A DNA stretch of 64,000 nt, from positions 59,123,682-59,187,681 of the forward strand of contig NC_134418.1 in the NCBI RefSeq assembly GCF_030867145.1. The letters are read 5' to 3'. How positions within the stretch are numbered: position 1 is the first letter of the stretch; every line of letters begins with the position of its first letter. Origin of the DNA: Opisthocomus hoazin (lineage: Eukaryota; Chordata; Aves; Opisthocomiformes; Opisthocomidae). Of this stretch, positions 12,481 to 23,368 are shown one piece after another. A program made the translations under genes and the position numbers. The notes under the pieces are model-generated. The model saw nothing but the letters and a program-made list of their open reading frames with translations, did no database searches and was not told the DNA's origin.

Positions 12481-12720
12481 GACCATCTAGTCTAACTTTC
12501 TGCATAACAAGGCCAATGGTTTCTACACCGAGTTCAGTAGCGTGTGATTGAAGCAGACAACACCTTTCTATAGACATCCAGATTTGACTTAAAAGCTCCA
12601 AGTGTCACAGTATATTCCAGGGCAAGCAATTCCAGTGGTTAATTACCCGCACTGTTAAAAAATGTGTGTCTTGTCTCCAGTTTGAATTTTGCTGAGTTCA
12701 GCTTCCAGGCTCTGCATCTT
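12481..12720 (-). mobile_element. Ancient amniote CR1-type LINE 3' region, degraded
   Basis: The plus strand resembles the reversed 3' portion of old CR1 families shared by turtles, crocodiles and birds: GACCATCTAGTCTAACTTTC, a block about a vein of CATCCAGATTTGACTTAAAA, TTCCAGTGGTTAATTACCC and GTCTCCAGTTTGAATTTTGC occur in the expected order. The sequence is heavily diverged, with no open frame preserved and no visible 3' tail. This suggests insertion well before the tailed CR1 copies nearby. The match is from recognition of the family and not an alignment. Confidence 0.7.
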
Positions 12721-14249
12721 TGAATGTGAAATGTGAAACTTTCTTGTTGTTGATTGCTTATACAGCTTATCTGCACCAGGAAGGGAAGCGATTCTCTGCG
12801 GTTGGTGAGTAGGGCGGACAGAAGGGTGTCAGCATTCCTGCCCTTCTGCACAAGCAGTTACGAAAGATGCCAAGCGGTGGCTTTTAAAGCTCTAAATTAT
12901 AAACCTTCTCTCTTCTTCCTCCCTCATTTAGGGATTCAGTATACTCTTAGGAGAAAGTCAATGTAATTTTTTTAGCATTAATTCATACGAGTTTTCCTAT
13001 ATGGTCTTTGTATAATGTGAACATTATATATGAATCATATGCAGAATGTGCAAAACTTCAGAGTAAAAGGCTGGTGTCTGTCCCTAGTGGGTCATCAGCT
13101 GCTTCTTCCTCAGTTCTGTGCTAATATTTATTTCATTGGCCTGCCTGATGATTAACTTTATCCAACATCTCTGCAGTGTCTCCCCACCAATCTTTTGATT
13201 ATTGCCAAGGCTTAGCAGTTTCTGGAGTGATATTGTACAGCTTGTCTGGGAAATCTCAATGCAGATGGAAGCTGGCTGCTATGTGTGTTGCTGTTGGCAG
13301 TGACCGTATATTTAGAGCAGTATTAACAATTCCTTTTTTTTTTTTTTAACAGGAAGACAATAGATTTACTAAGTTCACCTCTGTGAGTGACATTGTCAGA
13401 TTTTACCCTAATGTATTTAGGTAGATACTTCAAAGGCAGTGGTCAGAGAAAGCTTGAAGTCATTCAAATTACACGCTCTGATGGGAAGAAATTGGAGACC
13501 ACTTGCAATAATGGAGTTTCAGATTAAGAATCTCCAGAATACTTTGGAAAGTGTTTCTGGACGCTACGAGAGTATATTCTGGGGATGCTGTGAAATAGCT
13601 TCTTGCTGGGAAAGAATCACTGGAAAATGTCACACAGCGACTTATCCATCCCTCCCTATCACTGCTCACTGTGGGCTACAACAGAGCTAAGAAGACGAGG
13701 GGAAAGAGAAATGGGGAGAGAGCAGGGGAGGGAGGGAAGGAGAGAGAGAAGGGCCAGTAGCTCTAATTGCATATTGCAAAGGTTCTTCTAGGAGAAAGGG
13801 AATATGTATGGTACTGCAAGGTGCAATCTACATCATTAAGAGGAAACATGCTGTTACAAAACTTTTCTGAAATATTGTTCCAGCTACTTCTGAAATAAGG
13901 GGGGAAGGGGAATAAAAAAATCTGGAATAAAAAGAGAGAAAAGCAGAAAAGAAAACAAAGGAGGAAAATTTCGAGGACACAGAAATGGAAGGAGGTGAAC
14001 CAATCATTCCCCGCTGCGTATTCTCCATCTGAGCCCATGAATATGCAAGTGAATATCTGAGCAAACATTATCACTGACACAGATTCCCTTCCACAGCATA
14101 TTTGTGTTGCCATGCATATGAATAATTGCATTAGCAAGGCAGAAGGTCTGGTTCCCATATTTTACATGCATCTATATTTTATCTGTGGCCATGCTTTGCA
14201 CTCTAATTATATGGTGCTGGAAACATCCATTTGTCTTCTTTCTTTCCAG
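12721..14249. other. Intergenic, with a polypurine tract
   Basis: No gene is recognised. A T-run ending in an AACAG acceptor-like site occurs at about 13334-13352, but I cannot define an exon after it. The notable element is the polypurine stretch listed separately at 13689-13757. Confidence 0.5.
13689..13757 (+). repeat. Polypurine (GA-rich) low-complexity tract
   Basis: Nearly every base is A or G, with only a few interruptions, ending in GGAGGGAGGGAAGGAGAGAG. Such tracts are mutation-prone and can adopt triplex (H-DNA) structures when long enough and mirror-symmetric. This one is only partly symmetric. No coding role is inferred. Confidence 0.8.
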
Positions 14250-14412
14250 TATGAACAAGACTTTTTTTCCAGCTGACCCAACACCTACAAGAAATCGGAA
14301 CAAAAGTAAAAGGTGTCAGCTCAAGCTAAGTCTGGACAAGACAAGGCAAAAGAAAAGCATTGTTGTGAAGCGACAGAGGTCACGATCCATTCCTCAGGTC
14401 ATCTGCCATCTG
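14250..14412 (+). other. Exon-like open segment with canonical splice-site sequences, unidentified
   Basis: A pyrimidine-rich run ending TCTTCTTTCTTTCCAG (AG at 14248-14249) precedes a 163-base segment that ends at a strong donor-like CTG/GTAAGAT (GT at 14413-14414). An ATG begins one base into it, and 54 codons are open to the donor. The peptide starts MNKTFFPADPTPTRNRNKSK, is very basic in the middle and contains VVKRQRSRSIPQ. I do not recognise the family. It could be an exon of a long non-coding RNA, an uncharacterised gene or an upstream alternative exon, or simply chance. No partner exons are identified, so no gene model is offered. Confidence 0.3.
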
Positions 14413-17400
14413 GTAAGATCTCGGTGTATCAGTAGGCCGCGTTAATTTGTGTATCTGCATAGCAGCAGTCACTTTCTTCTGTCCTATCTCCTGCCCCTTT
14501 CTCTTTGATGTAAGCTTCGTTACTAAAATAGGTGTATACATAGATGAGATGACGTGACTACAACCTCTAGCACCCTGTTTCCCAGCTGGGGGGAGCATGA
14601 CACAAGCACATGGTGCTAGCGATCTCTGTCACTCTCGTGTTCGGCACCAGTCACAGTGTCAGGGCTGTTCCCGGCCTTCAAGTCTCCAGGGACCGATGTA
14701 TTGCAATGGCATCTGGATCCTCCACTGGTACAGTTGTGATCACCCCTCTGCCCGCTGATGTATTTAAGTGGAAAACTCCCGAGAATCTGGCAGAGCATGC
14801 ATGTCCTGGGCTACTCAGTTCTGGAAGTCTCACCAATCCCACTTTGAGGTCAGGATAAGCCCTTGTTAATTTTTAACTCAGAGAAAACCCATTTTTGCAG
14901 ATCTTAGATTAATTCCCTACTGAGCAGAAGGCCAGCACTGTAGTGCTTAAATATCACTTAAGCCTTATCTGAAGATTTTAGTGGGACTTATTTGGTATAC
15001 GATCGTGGCCTGGCCTCGGCACAAGGGTTGTTTTCACCCGAAATGAACTGCTGCAGCGCTGACAACATCCTTTGGAAGACAACCAGCAAGAAGTCATTTC
15101 TCTTGGGATAGCTGTGGACTCCAGGAGAGTTAGAGAAGTATTTCCTTCTTAGGCAGAAAGCAGTGTCATACAAAGCAACTAACATAAGTGCTAGGCTTAT
15201 TGGCAATGCTAAGATAGTAAGAGTAACTGAAAAATATTTACTTACACTCAATAAGCAACATCTTGATAGCTTTTAATAATGTTAATGTATGTTCCTTGCC
15301 TATGGTTTAAATTATTTTCACAAACCGTTCAAGTCAAGATGATGAAATTGTCCCATCCTGTAGAGCACATCTATTTATAGAATGGATGTGTCCTGTACTA
15401 ATAAGCATCTTTTAAAAGGAAAATATGTTATCCGAGTGCTTTTCAACCGTGTTCTCCAGTCCTGTGCACTTGATTGTCATCATCTAGAGCCATACCAGCC
15501 TCTGGGTAGGACTTTTTTAGCAATTCAGAAGATGTATGTGTCTGTTGCTGTGCTGAATGCCATTCTTTGAGTAAGCACAGAGCACTGAAACTTTTGAGAA
15601 ATGAGGGAGGAGGAGGAAAGATTAAAGCAGCTCATGTGCTTCTTACATAAAACTTGAGAAGCTGAAGAGCAATTTGATTAAAATATGATTGAAAGGATGT
15701 TCTCTGGCATGCCTGAGGCTGATGTTTTTAAATTACATAGGTGCATGGGGGAGAAGGGGGGAGTTCGGTTGTTCAAATTTTTGTTGTTTTTTTAAGCATA
15801 TTAACACCTAATCTTGCAAGCTGCCCTGCTGGAAAGCCTTGTGGGACTAGTAGGGAACTGCTACAGTGAAGTAATCTCTTTGCAGCAGTTGGTGAAGACG
15901 GCAGCCCTGACTTTGTATCCTTGGTTGAGAATGTTTGGAGTCAATTAGAAACCTGGTTCTGCCTTACATTAGGGCTGCTCTTCATCACCCCAGGAATATA
16001 AAATGGATTTTAAGTGCATGTAAGTGTAACTTACAACCATTATAGAGCAGCTTTGCATCTTACAACAGTTTAAAGCCTTGGGGTAGGTGTGAATCTGGCT
16101 TCCCAGTGTATAAATTATGGCCACTCTGACTGAAAATTAATTGAAGATTTTTATATTTTGTGTTGCTACCACTAAGCCAAGTTGAATATGTTAGTTACAT
16201 TTAATTCAATATAGCAATTGTACTCATTAGAGCTCCTTAAACTGTATGGTAATCTCCAGGTTTCAGTGTTTTGCTTTGCAAGTATTTGGGAATTCTACAG
16301 ACACACATTCAGAGATCAGGTTGTTCTGTCCTTTTTTCCCATTCCAAAGTTCCTAGGAAAAGACATAGCAGAGGAGATCAGTACGGAAATCACATTCCCG
16401 TCCATTTTTTCTTTTTCGTATTTACTATGCTTCTTTAAATAATACATCATAAAACACTTTAAATTCTGAGAGTTTTTGGCAATTAAATTAAAGTTTTCTG
16501 TGTTTGTTCCTTGAGTATTAACTTATTGTGATGAATTATCTCACCCCTAACACGAGTTGTGGTCTGTTTGTTACCACTGAGCCCTCAGCTGGCACTGATG
16601 GCACTTGAATAAATCATTTACTCCAGGATGTGTTCCATGCATGTTACCTTTAAAGTAGCAGGGATTTAATATATACTGTATTCTGGCCATAAAGGCAGCA
16701 AAAATAAATAATAAATCGTGGCATCTTTATGAAAACATAGAAGACTCTAGTCTTGCAAACACAATTACACACATTCCTTTTTGTTCTCGTGTCTCTGACA
16801 AAGGCATTGCTCTGGAAGAAGGAGGCAGAAGATCATCCTGGGTATTAAACATACTATCAAGTCTTACTTCAGGATCTCTTCAGCTGCTCCAGCCACTAGC
16901 AGTTTTTAATACCACACCAGAGTTAAATTAGCTATATATCAGATACTTATGAGATGAGCATGTATCTTGTTATTTTGCTGTTCCCATTTCCTTCAAATAT
17001 TGTTTCTCTCTAAACAGGCATCGGTCTGTCATGACGTTTGCTGCTGCAAGAACATCTTAAAAAAGGAGTGAGCTTTCCTTCCATTCCTTTCTTCATTTAA
17101 ATTTTATGGAAGATTTTAATATTCTCTGGGATAACATCTTAAGGCCCATTGTGAAATCTGTATTCTGTAGTCTCCCATTAAAAGCAATGTCTAATTAAGA
17201 ACCAAAGCCTGCAGGATGAACTCTCTGTGAGCAAATGACTAATTCTTGATAGCAGGACTGTGGTTTTAAGCTGTTGCCAGCATCTTGAGAACAGTTCGAT
17301 GCTGGAAGCTGCTCCCAAGGGTCCTTTCGAAGTACTGGCACAGGTGAAGAAGCAGGAGAGGTAGATGCTGCTGGTCACTGCGCCGAGGCTTGGGGGGGTG

Positions 17401-20400
17401 CACACCAGTAGGGGGAGATGAGGGGATGCCTCTCCACTGCTGGGAGCCTTGGCCCTGTCGCCTGCCTCCAGATACGTCTGTTTCTCCTGCACTAAGGCAT
17501 TTCTACCGCACAAACTTGCCGTGCTTAATTAAAGCTATAATTTTAAATACACTTCAGCAAATCAGTGCGGTACTCTACTGGGTACATAAGTTGAGTTAAA
17601 TCTGCTGTTTGCACCCGTAAATTTATAGGGACAAGCTACTCCTGCAGGTTGCGTTTTAAACCAGTGCACGTCTATCTAGGCTGTTGGGCTCTGCCCGGGC
17701 TATCGGCCCTGCAGCTGGATGCAACAGGGCAACTGGGACTGTGGCCCAGCTGTGCAGGAGCTAAGGCTTGGCTAATTTCCTCTAATAGCAGATGTGTCAG
17801 GCAACTCAACCAGTTTCTCTTGGCAGTGTGCAGTGCCATTTGGCTGTAGTTTTGCTTCTGACTCTCTTGCTTTTCATTCTTGTTTGCTTAGTCGTGATCC
17901 CTGGTTCCTGTCTCCTTTGTCTTGTGGTCCTATACTTCACCTTGTTCCAGCCCTGCCTGATCTTATAGTACGGACTCTTTGGTTTTCAAACTTCTGGCTC
18001 TATGTCTTTCTGAGTATGCTCTTCAGTTTGGTATGACTCTTTGCGTCTCTGGTGTCTTGATTTCTTCTTATGCTGGCTTCACTACTTGTCTCCAAACTTA
18101 ATTCTAACCTGGTCTTCACCTTTGGGCTTGCTAGGGTAGTCTGGTGAAAGCATGTGCCTCTTAAGAAATCTGAAAGTGCCATGCAGAAAACTTGCATTAC
18201 CTCGCTTCTTGGCAATATTGGAAAGGGGGCAGATGTGGAAGTCCTTTGCATGACTTTTCTTGAGTATGCATCCTGCTAGGCATTACAGGCATGACTTGTG
18301 GATCAGTTTTGCACCAGAGGCTTAATCTGAATGCAAATATTCATTCGCAGCCTTAGGTGACCGTAGTTATGCTTCTTTTATATTAAAACCGTTTGCAAGC
18401 AGGCTGTTTTGGCAGGGAGTATAACTGTTTCCAGGGTTCAAGGTTATTTTCTTTCACTAGTACTCTTTTCTTTTACTATCTGTTGACTTTTCAAATGTCA
18501 GTCAAGCTCTGTGTAATTGCTCATGGAACCATTTGTTACTGTTTTCGCTGTTGATTCAGCATCTTGGAATTCGGAGCTAACCTGCTTTCCCTCTCCAGTA
18601 TCCTGGATGCCACTGCTTGCATTTTATTCCAACACGATTCATTTTGGTATCATCCGTTCCATGACTCTCTGTAGAATTATCTGTTTTGCCTTGCTTTCTA
18701 AACCGGGCACAGTATCATTAACAGTGTGTATAAATTCTGCTAAAAGCTTCAGGACCAAATCCAGAACCTGTGTAAATAGCTGAGCCAAATGCCTAACAGA
18801 TGTATGCGAGGGGAAAGCACGCAAAGCTCCAGAGAGGCTGCCGATGTGACAGGTTAAGTGCCTGCAGTGGATGCATGAAGACCACACGTGGGGAAAGGAG
18901 AGAATACATTTGGTGATGGATTATGTGGCTAGGTTTTGTCATCTGGACTTTCCGACCCTTGGCAAGCGTAGCCAGAAAACATTTGGATGATGCAAAGGAT
19001 CGTTACCTGCTGCAGGCCCTTTATCTAGCTCCCTCTTGTGCACCGAGATAGAAGAAGTGTGGGAAAACATTTGTCAAGAAAATCATCAGATGGTGCCCCT
19101 TGGTGGTGACCTAAATTGGTATATGGTCCCTCGCATAGGCTCACTACGCTGGGGTGAATTTCCTCTCTTGGATATGATGGAACCAAAGGCATGTGGAGTA
19201 CTGATAAGTCATATTGGCTTTCCAAGGCTGCTATACAGCACTTGCTATCAAATTTATTTGGATCAGATGTAGACGAATGTAGTTCTTCTGGAAGTTTTAG
19301 GTACTTGCAGTCAGCACTGTGAGCGTGGGCTGTAACAGAACATTGATTCCGCTACAGAGCATCTCCTGAAGACGCGCTGTTGACATAGACTAGTATGTAG
19401 TGGTTTTAATCTTGTAGGCAACTGTGTCATAAACGTTATGGCCTAGGCAGTAGACTAAGATATATGGGTGTGAAGAACTCCTATTCATTGTTATATTGAA
19501 GGGAAGTAAAATGAAACAATTACAAATCTCCCTTAAAAGAAAATTCAGGAAAATAATCAGTTAAGGCAGCACCGATATCCAGACTAACCTCGTTGCACAT
19601 AGTTTCCACGCAGCCATCATAATACTCCAGAGCGCTCTGTAACTCCCCTTAGCTTCCAAGACACTGTCAAACTTACATTTATTAAATGTGAAGCCAAAAC
19701 GTCCAGGGGCTAGAAGCTAACGCGTGAAGGACAGACTCCCTGTAACTAGAACAGTTTTTCTCTAATAATAATGATTACAATTTTAAACGCTATCTCTAAC
19801 AATCAATACTTTAAAACAGTATCTTAATTGGTTGAGTCAGTGTGCAAACATACGGTTACATTTCTAGAAGATAATCTTCATCTTGCTGCTGAAATAAAGT
19901 CCGGGCAATTCGACTGCTAATTTTTCATGGGACCTACGACAAAGTTTGGAATCCATTAGTCTGCCTGTCTTTATGAAACTCTGGCTTAAAATTACTGCCT
20001 TCTCATTGTGTGGGCATTTATTCCTCCTTCCACTTCAGCTGGATGATGCTGCTCTCTGAAGCTGCTGTGTGCTTAAAAGAATTGCCATGTCTCAGCTAAA
20101 ATGGAAAAGAATCGCTCATCTGAGGCAAAGAGGTGGGGACTGACTTATTTAGGACTTGAAAAAAGTCTCTCTTCCCCAGCTCTCACAGACCTCATCTCCA
20201 AAATCTGTGATCAGAACTGACTGCTCTTCAGAAGATCAGAGCTTCCAATGTATCATGCTGGGCTTCTATTCTAGTAGGGGATGAAATGACTAATGATGCT
20301 ACCAGGGGTGGGTGATGCAAGAGGTCAAGTGTGTTGGAATTTTCCCAGAATCCACAGACTATGTGCTTTCCACTCAAAGATATGATCTTCATGTTCTCCT

Positions 20401-21169
20401 CCTACTGTTAAGTGAGAAAAAGAAATATAACAAGACTCAGATCCCATGAAAAAGAAATCCCTCTATGGTAAAGGAGGTCTTTGTGAGAAGAAGCTGAAGG
20501 GCCACCTGTGTTTATGGGGGAAAAGGACAGATTTAAGTAATAAGCAATAGTTACGCAACCTTTACTATTAACTGAAATACAGAATTTTTCTGGTCTATTA
20601 CCATTATGAGAGAACAAAGAAGGTATCTGGTGATTTCTCTCTCTTCCTTCCCCTCCCTCACAGCAAGGATAAGGATTTTGCAAATGCTTCTGAAACAAGT
20701 CATGGGGTTAAGATTGCACCACACCGTGACAGAGTAGTCGTGAGGTCTCACACCTGCAATCTGAATCTTGGCCATACCACACCTTGCAGAAGTGGCATGG
20801 TATGTGGTATTTGGCAGTGGTACTCACCTTTGTTTTACAAAAGCTGATCTGAAAACTCCTAAAGAAGAAATCACCTGAAACGGGGATTCTGCCTTGGAGA
20901 GGAAGACTAAGTGCACTCAACAGATGCATAATCAAGACCCTCCACAAGATAAGATGAAAGAACCTTACCTAGGCCGGATGGCATATTATAATTGAAAACT
21001 TAGAAGCAAATGAAAACTTAAAAAAAAAAAAAAGTCCTAGATAGCTTTCAGAATTAATACAGATATGCTGGAGCTGTGACACTGAATGCCCTTATATAGC
21101 AGCAACAATAACCATACTTCATCGCTGAAGTCTTGTCCTGTGACTGATGGGGGAGCAAGCATAAGCTGG
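14413..21169. other. Intergenic upstream of PPP3CA, no gene seen
   Basis: This long stretch has no recognisable coding sequence, RNA gene or clear transposon. Small open frames (under 115 codons) have no detectable domain. An acceptor-like run (TCTCTCTAAACAG, ending near 17018) and a nearby GTGAGC occur, but the intervening bases do not form a convincing exon. The region probably contains distal regulatory DNA for PPP3CA, but nothing in it can be named by eye. Confidence 0.5.
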
Positions 21170-21334
21170 ACGGACCCAGCGCCTCTGTGACCGCAGCCTG
21201 TCAAGAAGGATCCCGGTGACTCACGCGAACAGCCTGCAGTCGCAGCAGAACGGATCCAAACTGGTCCTCTGCGTCTCACGCCGCCGTGGCCCACAAGGTG
21301 CGGGCCACACCTGGATTTACTGGCCGCACCGCAT

Positions 21335-21368
21335 TCCTAACGTGCTGCTTCTCCTAACGTGCTGCTTC
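21335..21368 (+). repeat. Two-copy 17-bp tandem duplication
   Basis: The unit TCCTAACGTGCTGCTTC is present twice in exact tandem in the upstream arm of the CpG island, followed by a partial third start (TCCTT). It is probably a replication-slippage duplication of recent origin because the copies are identical. Confidence 0.9.
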
Positions 21369-21830
21369 TCCTTCCGCGTCCAAGTCCCGAGTGCCTCCAA
21401 GCAGCGCTTCCCAGCAGCGGCGGGGGGTGAAGATGGAGGGTTTCTTCTGCCCAGATTCGCCTGTGCGCTGGGTGCTGGCGAGGTGCGCCTGGCACACGGG
21501 GAGCCTCGCGGGCCCGGGGGTTTGTCTGTCTGGGCACACGTGAAGTCCCCTTGCTGGAGCTCTGTTTCGTGTTCCTGCGTTACCACTGCGACAGGAATCC
21601 CCGGCAGGAACTCTGTTGCCCAGCCAGCTTGCGCTCGCGGGACAAAAGGGCGGCCACACCACGTGGAGCTCGCCAGGGCTGTCGGAACACACTGAGAGCT
21701 CACACTGCTGTACCGAATGTCCGTCGCAGACAACGTCTTCCCGCGTTCAGTGAAAACACCACCAGGACGGCCAACAAAACGTCCCCTACAAATGTCAGGC
21801 ACATCAAAGCAGGGACCGTGTGTCATAACT

Positions 21831-21838
21831 GCCATCTT
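21831..21838 (-). promoter_or_regulatory. YY1-like motif (GCCATCTT) in upstream CpG island
   Basis: GCCATCTT is the reverse complement of AAGATGGC, the core bound by YY1. It lies about 0.75 kb upstream of the main CCAAT/GC-box block. It could mark a secondary or divergent start site. A single 8-base motif can occur by chance, and occupancy is not implied. Confidence 0.35.
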
Positions 21839-22559
21839 GTTTTCTCTGTAGCTTGCTGGAGCAATCGCATCTGCGAAGCAAGCAGCCTGTCCGTCGCCCT
21901 GGAGGGAGACGGGAAACCGCGCCAGGTGCCTGCTGGTTCTCGGCTCGTCTGCGCGGGAGCCGCTCAGCAGCAGCCCCGCGAACGCCCCTCGTCCGGGACA
22001 GGTGCGTCCCGTTTCCCGCTTCGGTGAAAACTCGCAGCGTCGAACTAAACCGGAACAGCTCAGCCATAATTCTGGAAGGCAGCCGCGGCGTTAGTCAGGA
22101 GCAGCTCCCCCGAGCAGCCGCGCGGGTTAACAAGCCCTAAGCCACGTTCACGTCGCCTGCAGCGACGGGGGACGCCGTCGTGGATGTCAGTCCCCGCCCA
22201 GCCCCCCCTGCAGAAGCGTGAGGTAAGGGCTGTCACCTGCCAGGCGGGGCCGGCGGACCCTCCGCACCCCGCCTCTGACCGGCAGTTCCGGGGGCACGGG
22301 CCCGCGGGGTGCCGTTACCCGCAGCGGCGCGGGGGGCCCGCAGGGTGCCCCCCCACCCCCCTCCCCGCGGTGCCCCGGCAGCAGCGCGGGGCGGCCCGGC
22401 ACGCAGGCGCGGCCGCCGCAGCCACCGCCAGTGACAAGTGGCGGCCGCCCCGCCCGCGGCCCCGCGGTACCTCCGCGCCCGCCGAGCCCCGGCTCCGCGG
22501 GGGACCCTCGGCTGCGGGGCGCTGCGCGGCGCGGCCCCGCCGGTCCCCACGGCGCGGGT

Positions 22560-22658
22560 GGGCGCGGGCGGGGCTACCTGACAGCGATTGGCAGCTCGGC
22601 GGCAGCCAATGGCGGCGCGGGGGAGCAGGAGCTGGGAGGGCGGGGCCGGGCGGCGCGG

Positions 22659-22660
<2 letters not shown>
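22560..22660 (+). promoter_or_regulatory. PPP3CA: PPP3CA core promoter candidate: GC boxes, paired CCAAT boxes, YY1-like site, no TATA box
   Basis: Two GC boxes (GGGCGGGG at 22566-22573 and 22638-22645) bracket an inverted CCAAT box (ATTGG at 22587-22591) and a direct one (CCAAT at 22606-22610). The direct box overlaps AATGGCGGC, a YY1-like motif often found at the start of TATA-less housekeeping genes. NF-Y binds CCAAT and Sp-family factors bind GC boxes. No TATA box is seen at a suitable place. The ATG at 22609 is the last one before the PPP3CA start codon, so transcription starting just downstream would give an ATG-free leader. The start site itself is inferred. Confidence 0.65.

Positions 22661-22693
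<33 letters not shown>
22661..22693 (+). repeat. 33-base G homopolymer
   Basis: Thirty-three consecutive G residues sit between the CCAAT/GC-box block and the presumed 5'UTR. Such a run can fold into many overlapping G-quadruplexes and is difficult to sequence, so its exact length in the assembly is uncertain. A GTGGGGGGG run follows the nearby GGA repeat and adds to the quadruplex potential. Confidence 0.93.
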
Positions 22694-22696
<3 letters not shown>

Positions 22697-23310
22697 CGCC
22701 GCGGAGCGTGTGCAGCGCCGCGGGGCCGCGGCCGGTGTCGGTGCGAGCGAGCGAGGGGAGAGACCCTGCGGGGGGAGGAGGAGGAGGAGGAGGAGGAGGA
22801 GGAGGAGGGGTGGGGGGGGAGAGAGACGGATCCGGATCCCCGATCGGCGGCGGCGAGAGGAGCCGGAGCGGCCGGCGGCGCGGAGGACGGAAGCGCAGGG
22901 CTGGCCGCTGCGTGTGCAACCTGGCTGTTCCTGCTGCCCGCGTCCGCTCGCCGCTTTCCCAGCCGGCGCTGCCTGACAGCCGCCCGCCGCGGGTGTTGTC
23001 GCCGGGGTCTTCGGCGGGGGTTGGGGAAGAGCGAGCCGTCCTAAACAACCCGGAGGCGTGATTGAGAGCGAGCAATAATTAACTGGAGGAGGAAGAGGAG
23101 GAGGCGGACGGGGGTGGAGGTGGAGGAAGACGAAGGAGGAAGGCACCGCGCGGCAGAGCCCAGCCGAGCCAGCGAGCGGCGGCGGGACGCGGCAACTTCG
23201 GCCGCAGCGGAGGAGCCGGAGCCCCGACCGCAGCAGCGGCGGCCGCCGCCTCAGCCCGCGCCTGCCCTGCCCGAGGGGGGAGAGCCCCGCCGCCTCCCCG
23301 GCCGCCGGAC
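22694..23310 (+). other. PPP3CA: Presumed PPP3CA 5' untranslated region
   Basis: This GC-rich, purine-rich block leads directly into the start codon without a splice acceptor that I can recognise. I find no ATG between about 22612 and 23310, which fits a leader free of upstream AUGs. Stops in the frame of the coding start lie at 23059-23061 (TGA) and 23080-23082 (TAA), so the coding frame cannot extend further upstream from this exon. The leader includes a GGA repeat (22774-22807) and a second purine-rich run (about 23083-23140). Its 5' limit is unknown because the transcription start is not visible directly. Confidence 0.65.
22774..22807 (+). repeat. GGA trinucleotide microsatellite in presumed 5'UTR
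   Basis: About eleven GGA units run uninterrupted and lead into a GGGGTGGGGGGG stretch. In RNA, (GGA)n forms stable quadruplex/tetrad structures. It explains the long Gly/Arg/Glu-rich open frames that appear here in several frames and on the opposite strand as Pro/Leu/Ser-rich frames. Confidence 0.92.
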
Positions 23311-23368
23311 ATGTCGGAGCATAAGGCCGTTGATCCCAAGTTATCGACGACGGACAGGGTGGTGAAAG
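23311..23368 (+). CDS. PPP3CA: PPP3CA coding exon 1: calcineurin A catalytic subunit alpha, N-terminus
   Basis: This exon starts the alpha isoform of the calcineurin (protein phosphatase 2B) catalytic subunit. Calcineurin is a Ca2+/calmodulin-activated serine/threonine phosphatase that pairs with calcineurin B and dephosphorylates NFAT and other substrates in the cytosol. The 19 codons read MSEHKAVDPKLSTTDRVVK. This differs from the mammalian alpha start at residues 4 (His for Pro) and 7 (Val for Ile) as I recall it. The beta isoform has a proline-rich start and the gamma isoform a different short one, so alpha is the best match. The exon ends one base into the next codon at AAAG/GTGGGT, the same phase as the known gene, whose exon 2 begins with the rest of an Ala codon. 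The start has G at -3 and in-frame stops upstream. The phosphatase, B-binding, calmodulin-binding and autoinhibitory domains lie in later exons outside this window. Confidence 0.94.

Noticed and set aside
21216..22140. Overlapping open frames of 95-172 codons upstream of the promoter
   Set aside because: Present on both strands in the same CpG-rich sequence, no recognisable domain, no splice support.
22184..23075. Open frames of 157-286 codons on both strands over the promoter and leader
   Set aside because: They translate the G33 run and GGA repeat into polyglycine, polyproline or poly-Glu/Arg stretches; low-complexity shadows of non-coding DNA.
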